This document shows positions 60,354 through 64,000 of a stretch of DNA of 64,000 nt, one piece after another. The notes beneath the pieces are model-generated. The model had not been told where the DNA came from and searched no databases. It saw nothing but the letters and a program-made list of their open reading frames with translations. The stretch is from Lineus longissimus. Its lineage: Eukaryota; Nemertea; Pilidiophora; Heteronemertea; Lineidae. The stretch spans positions 13,211,001 to 13,275,000 of the forward strand of contig NC_088326.1 of the NCBI RefSeq assembly GCF_910592395.1, written 5' to 3'. The stretch's first letter is position 1, and every line of letters begins with the position of its first letter. Both the position numbers and the translations under genes were made by a program.

Positions 60354-61727
60354 GGCATGGCAGCTATACTAGATTTAGCCATCCAAATGCACGGTATTTT
60401 GATGGTTAGAGGAACAAATCATGTTCAAAATTTCTATTTTCATGACGACAATCTTGTGTGTGAGCATTTGGAGAGCTGAGACAAGTCTCAGTTGTTCTTG
60501 GTCTTTTGATTTAGTCGTACCACTATATTGGTACTTCAGTCCATTAATGCATTTAATCAGCTGAAGTTGGCCTATCACGACATTGTTGTATAGATAATGT
60601 TGCATGCACTTGCTCAACTTGAAGGGTAAACGTGGGCGTGTGATTTAGCTAGACAGGAGGATAGTTTGCCTACTCGCCACTATGTGTAGCCACATGTAGC
60701 ATCACACTAATACTGATCTCTAAAAATGATCCTTGAAAGTATTACAAGGAGGTTTTGAACTTGGCTTGTGCATTTCAACTGACATTGTTACAAAAACAAT
60801 GTTAGTTCTTGGCAGCTAAATGTATATTGTGGATAATGGTAGTCATCATTTACAGAACTGAAATATTGTTGGCATGAAATGCAAAGATCTTTTAAGTAAT
60901 AAAGTATGCTTCAGATAGATACTGTGTTTACATTTATTTATTCCGTTTAAAAATGACCATCGTGGCATGTACCGACAGTGATCTTTTCTGGTAAGAAGAT
61001 CGAGCGCTCTGCATGAACAAAAAACAACCGCACTTTTTCCTCTCAATTATACAACATTTATTGTCATCGGAATATAATCAAGTGCGGACACGAAATATAT
61101 TTTGCCTTCCCTCAAACTTCCCTACCACTCAGCGCTAACTGTACATTGCATAATAACTGACCCAGATCTTGGGTGCAATTGGGTCATCGATAAAAGCTAC
61201 CGTCGACCCTTTAAATCAATCTATCCAAGCTGTCATTTTCCCGCTAAAACGATGATGATTAACATACACATTGGTAATATCTATAAAAATGGTATCTCAA
61301 GAACCTATTTGCCATCGCAAGCAGCTGTCTATTTGCAGGAAAGATAAGTAGATGCATACATTTGGTAAACATGCTTTCGTCCTCATCCATTTTTCAGATG
61401 AGAGCTCTCGTTGACAAACTTCTCTCACAGTTGTTTACGTCATGGTCAGTTCAGTTACTCGTCCATCAAGGCAGAAGTATCCATACGAACCTGAAAAGAA
61501 AATGGTTGACCAGCGATAGGAAGCGATGCAAAGTTCTGCTTGCCTTCCACCAATTTATCTTATAATAGAGAGGTAACTGAACATATCGAAAGTAAAAATA
61601 TACTTGTAAACTTGGTAGGGAAGTTCCTCTTCCAATATTGACGTACATAAGGTGTGTTGACGTCAGTGAAGTCAACATCGTAATTTGCTCCACCTCCAAG
61701 GCTTATCGTATGGCCGACCCTTGGATA
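60354..61727. other. Tail-to-tail spacer, ALDH8A1/B-box-NHR gene
   Basis: The rest of the ALDH8A1 3'UTR runs to AATAAA (60898-60903). The minus-strand gene probably ends after TTTATT at 61057-61062. Minus-strand open frames at 61466-61710 might hold a last exon of the B-box/NHR gene, but no join in phase was convincing. Confidence 0.5.
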
Positions 61728-63994
61728 TCATCGCTTCTGAGAGGCGAATGGAAGGCTCAATGGGGACTCTATTGAGTGTCGTCCTTGGCTTGATTGTAAA
61801 AAGCAGAAAGGCCACTTCACTACTCCCCACGTACCTGCAGGTATGTCATGAAAAGCTGCTCCGTAATCTATTCCATCCACCACGAAATTCACACTGCCAT
61901 CAGCTCTCCTTACGATCCCAAGTTTTGTGCCTTTCCGCAGTTGCAGCGTGTTGAAATTATATTTCCCGAGCTGACGATTTCCGCGACGGATGGCGTTTTG
62001 ACTGAAAATGTACATATAGAGAAGGTTTGAAACGTTACATTTGGACTCGGGGGGGGGGGGGGGGTTCTAATAAGGTTTTCTCTCCCCCCGCGGGGTACAA
62101 ACGATGAAAGCAGTAGGATTCAAATCTGTTCTCAAGCGGTTGCTCAAAAGAGCTCTGCAAGAATGAAATAGAGCAGACAGAAAAACTAGAATAATTCTCT
62201 TCATTCTCACCAGATAGTCCAGGAGCCGTCAAAGTCCCAACTGCCATTGTAGCTACATTTCCCAGATAATTGACTCACTTCGAGAAGTTGGTCTGGAGGG
62301 ACAGTGGATATACCTGAAATTTAGAAGCTCAGTTGATTTAAAGGGGCATGCCACTGATAAAAAGATCTGAATTAATTCTGAGCCACAGACTGTTTGGCTT
62401 TCACCAAAATGTGGCTGGGTGTTCTGCTTGGCAGCTGCAGAAGCAACCCCTTGTTTCTACTTGCTCCACTGGAGCAGAAGAACACACACTACTGACTTTC
62501 AAAAGAGACTTTAACATCCAATAGGATGAATTCGTAATGTAATGTTGATATGTCTTGTACTCACCATAGGCAGATCCCCAATCCGGCTTGCTCTCGTCAT
62601 AACCAGTGATGGTCACTTCCACTACCTTCCCGTCATCAAGGGGCCTGTCCGTGAAGACCATCGACCAGCCCTTCCCCCACTCCCACCTCTCAGCTATGGT
62701 GTCTTCCTGTCTCAATGCCACAGAGTTGGTGTGAAGGTGATGGAATGTGTAGATACCTGTACAAGAAAGGATACAACCGTTAAAACGGTCAAAGATGAAT
62801 GTGAACCTTGAAAATGGGTTTGTCTCTTGATGGTTGGCTCTAAAGATCCACTGCTCAATCAGTGCTACAACCCGATCATTTACAACTGGTACCCATTAGC
62901 AGATCTGGGTGGAGTCGGGCAAGTAAGGCAAAGGGACTAGCCTAGTCTCTCACGCAGACAGAGGGGACAGAACCAGGGACCTCTTGGCCCAACCTCAAGC
63001 CTTGAACTTATGTCTTCTCCAGTGAGAACATAATAGTCTGTGTGGTCAATTGTGCTCTTGCCTAGTCACTTGCGAGGACACAACCCGCAGAATGTAACTA
63101 ACAATGTCTTTCCTTACAATAGCATCACTTACCTATCTTGGTCTTTAAGGAGAAACGAATCTTCTCTGCCGCATTGGCGGCCTGGTCAGCGTCAGAGAAT
63201 CGGGTCTGCATTCCACTCACGGCTTGTTTCAGAAGAGCCAGGTTGTCCCCACTCAAGTCCCTGATCTTTCTCTTCTCTTGACCATGTTCCATTACGCCCT
63301 TTAAACCTCGGATGGAGTCCCCCAGACTTGTAATAGAGGACCTCATATCCCCAATCACCGCTTTCCAATTCTTTTCCTTTTCTTCAATGCTTTTTGCGTT
63401 TTCGGTCTCAAAGTGATCTTTGGCCCTCACAAGGTCTTTCTCCTGCTGCAACAGAATATCTAACCTCCTCCTGATGCTTTCAATCTCAGCTCTGACATCA
63501 CCGAGCTCCCACTTGATTTTTCGAGTAGATTCATCAGCAGCCTCATCCCTTTCCAGCTTCTCTTTTTCCTGTTTCCTTAGCACTTGGCAATAGAAGACAC
63601 CCATTGCTTTCTCATTTGCTTGGACACGCCGCCGCATGATGGAGCATTGATCGAGACCAGTGGTGACACCCATCTGCGCGGCCTTGAAGACATCACGGAA
63701 TGACGTGACCTTGTGACTGTTCACTGGGTGGATGGCCATCAGACAGATACAACAAGCCACACGGTCGCAGTCAAAACAGAAACATTCGATGGGCTTCCCA
63801 TGGAGACCGCACAATTCAATGAGCTCGTGATCCTTGGTGAACGGGGTGACGGAATGAGACGCACTGCAGTCACCGCAGAGGTTTGCACCGTGGCATCGCT
63901 CACAGAAATTAAAGGCAGATTTCCCACAAGCGCCACAGGGTGGAGCCGCAATGGTTGGGGCCGGAAGCTCCCCAGCAGGAAGGGACGCAGTCAT
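61728..63994 (-). CDS. B-box, coiled-coil and neuralized-homology (NHR) domain protein
   Basis: Exons on the minus strand: 63994-63133, 62756-62565, 62313-62211, 62001 to about 61728. Two B-box zinc fingers (CGACGKSAFNFCERCHG...; CGLHGKPIECFCFDCDRVAC) come first, then about 170 residues of charged heptad-like coiled coil. A C-terminal domain follows that I read as NHR: WSMVFTDRPLDDGKVVEV, GISTVPPDQL, GSWTICQNAIRRGNR and LGIVRRADGSVNFVVDG line up with the Neuralized repeat. NHR domains bind protein partners of E3 ligases. This is TRIM-like but has no RING in view. ATG 63994 is 6 bases from the window edge, so an upstream RING exon cannot be excluded. The 3' end is uncertain: reading on gives PAGTWGVVKW then stop at 61728, while a donor at 61834 would need an unseen last exon. 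Confidence 0.8.
62050..62064. repeat. Poly-G run
   Basis: About 15 consecutive G in an intron of the B-box/NHR gene. A shorter G run lies at 28890. Such runs are error-prone in sequencing, so length is uncertain. Confidence 0.8.
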
Positions 63995-64000
63995 TGGGTC

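Overview
This is a gene-dense piece of an animal nuclear genome. Introns are GT-AG, 5'UTR introns and AATAAA signals are present, and coding exons match animal families. Frequent TACATGTA-like words, pogo-type MITEs, a tRNA-derived SINE relic and a B-box/NHR protein suggest a marine invertebrate (lophotrochozoan or non-vertebrate deuterostome); I cannot fix the clade. No prokaryotic or viral system was found. Exon models were built by hand, joining ORF fragments at splice sites and checking reading phase across every junction.

Layout, left to right: a CCDC60-like gene (+, 85-11286, 15 exons); mitochondrial NADP isocitrate dehydrogenase IDH2 (-, 14290-20786); mitochondrial transhydrogenase NNT (+, 22012-27463); a giant USPL1-type SUMO isopeptidase gene (+, 32152-42008); a THEG-repeat gene (-, 46326-48072); MRNIP (+, 48617-50693); TMEM241 (-, 51408-55897); ALDH8A1 (+, 56757-60109); and a B-box/coiled-coil/neuralized-domain gene (-, about 61728-63994, near the window edge). 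Except for NNT-USPL1, neighbours alternate between head-to-head and tail-to-tail. Three intergenic spacers of 0.5-1.2 kb therefore look like bidirectional promoters.

Most notable points: (1) IDH2 and NNT, both makers of mitochondrial NADPH, are divergent neighbours with a CACGTG E-box near each end of their spacer. (2) The USPL1 gene has two alternative N-terminal zinc-finger exons. Each supplies three cysteines, and the fourth comes from one shared exon. The second copy carries three basic GKART repeats, and its ATG lies one base after the stop that ends read-through of the first. (3) A roughly 230-bp, near-identical module lies just upstream of both the USPL1 and THEG-like genes, in the same orientation relative to each gene. 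(4) An exact 110-bp tandem duplication copies an exon end together with its splice donor. (5) Several tandem arrays are present (28 bp x 8, 61 bp x 4, about 110 bp x 5), along with a pogo-like MITE family.
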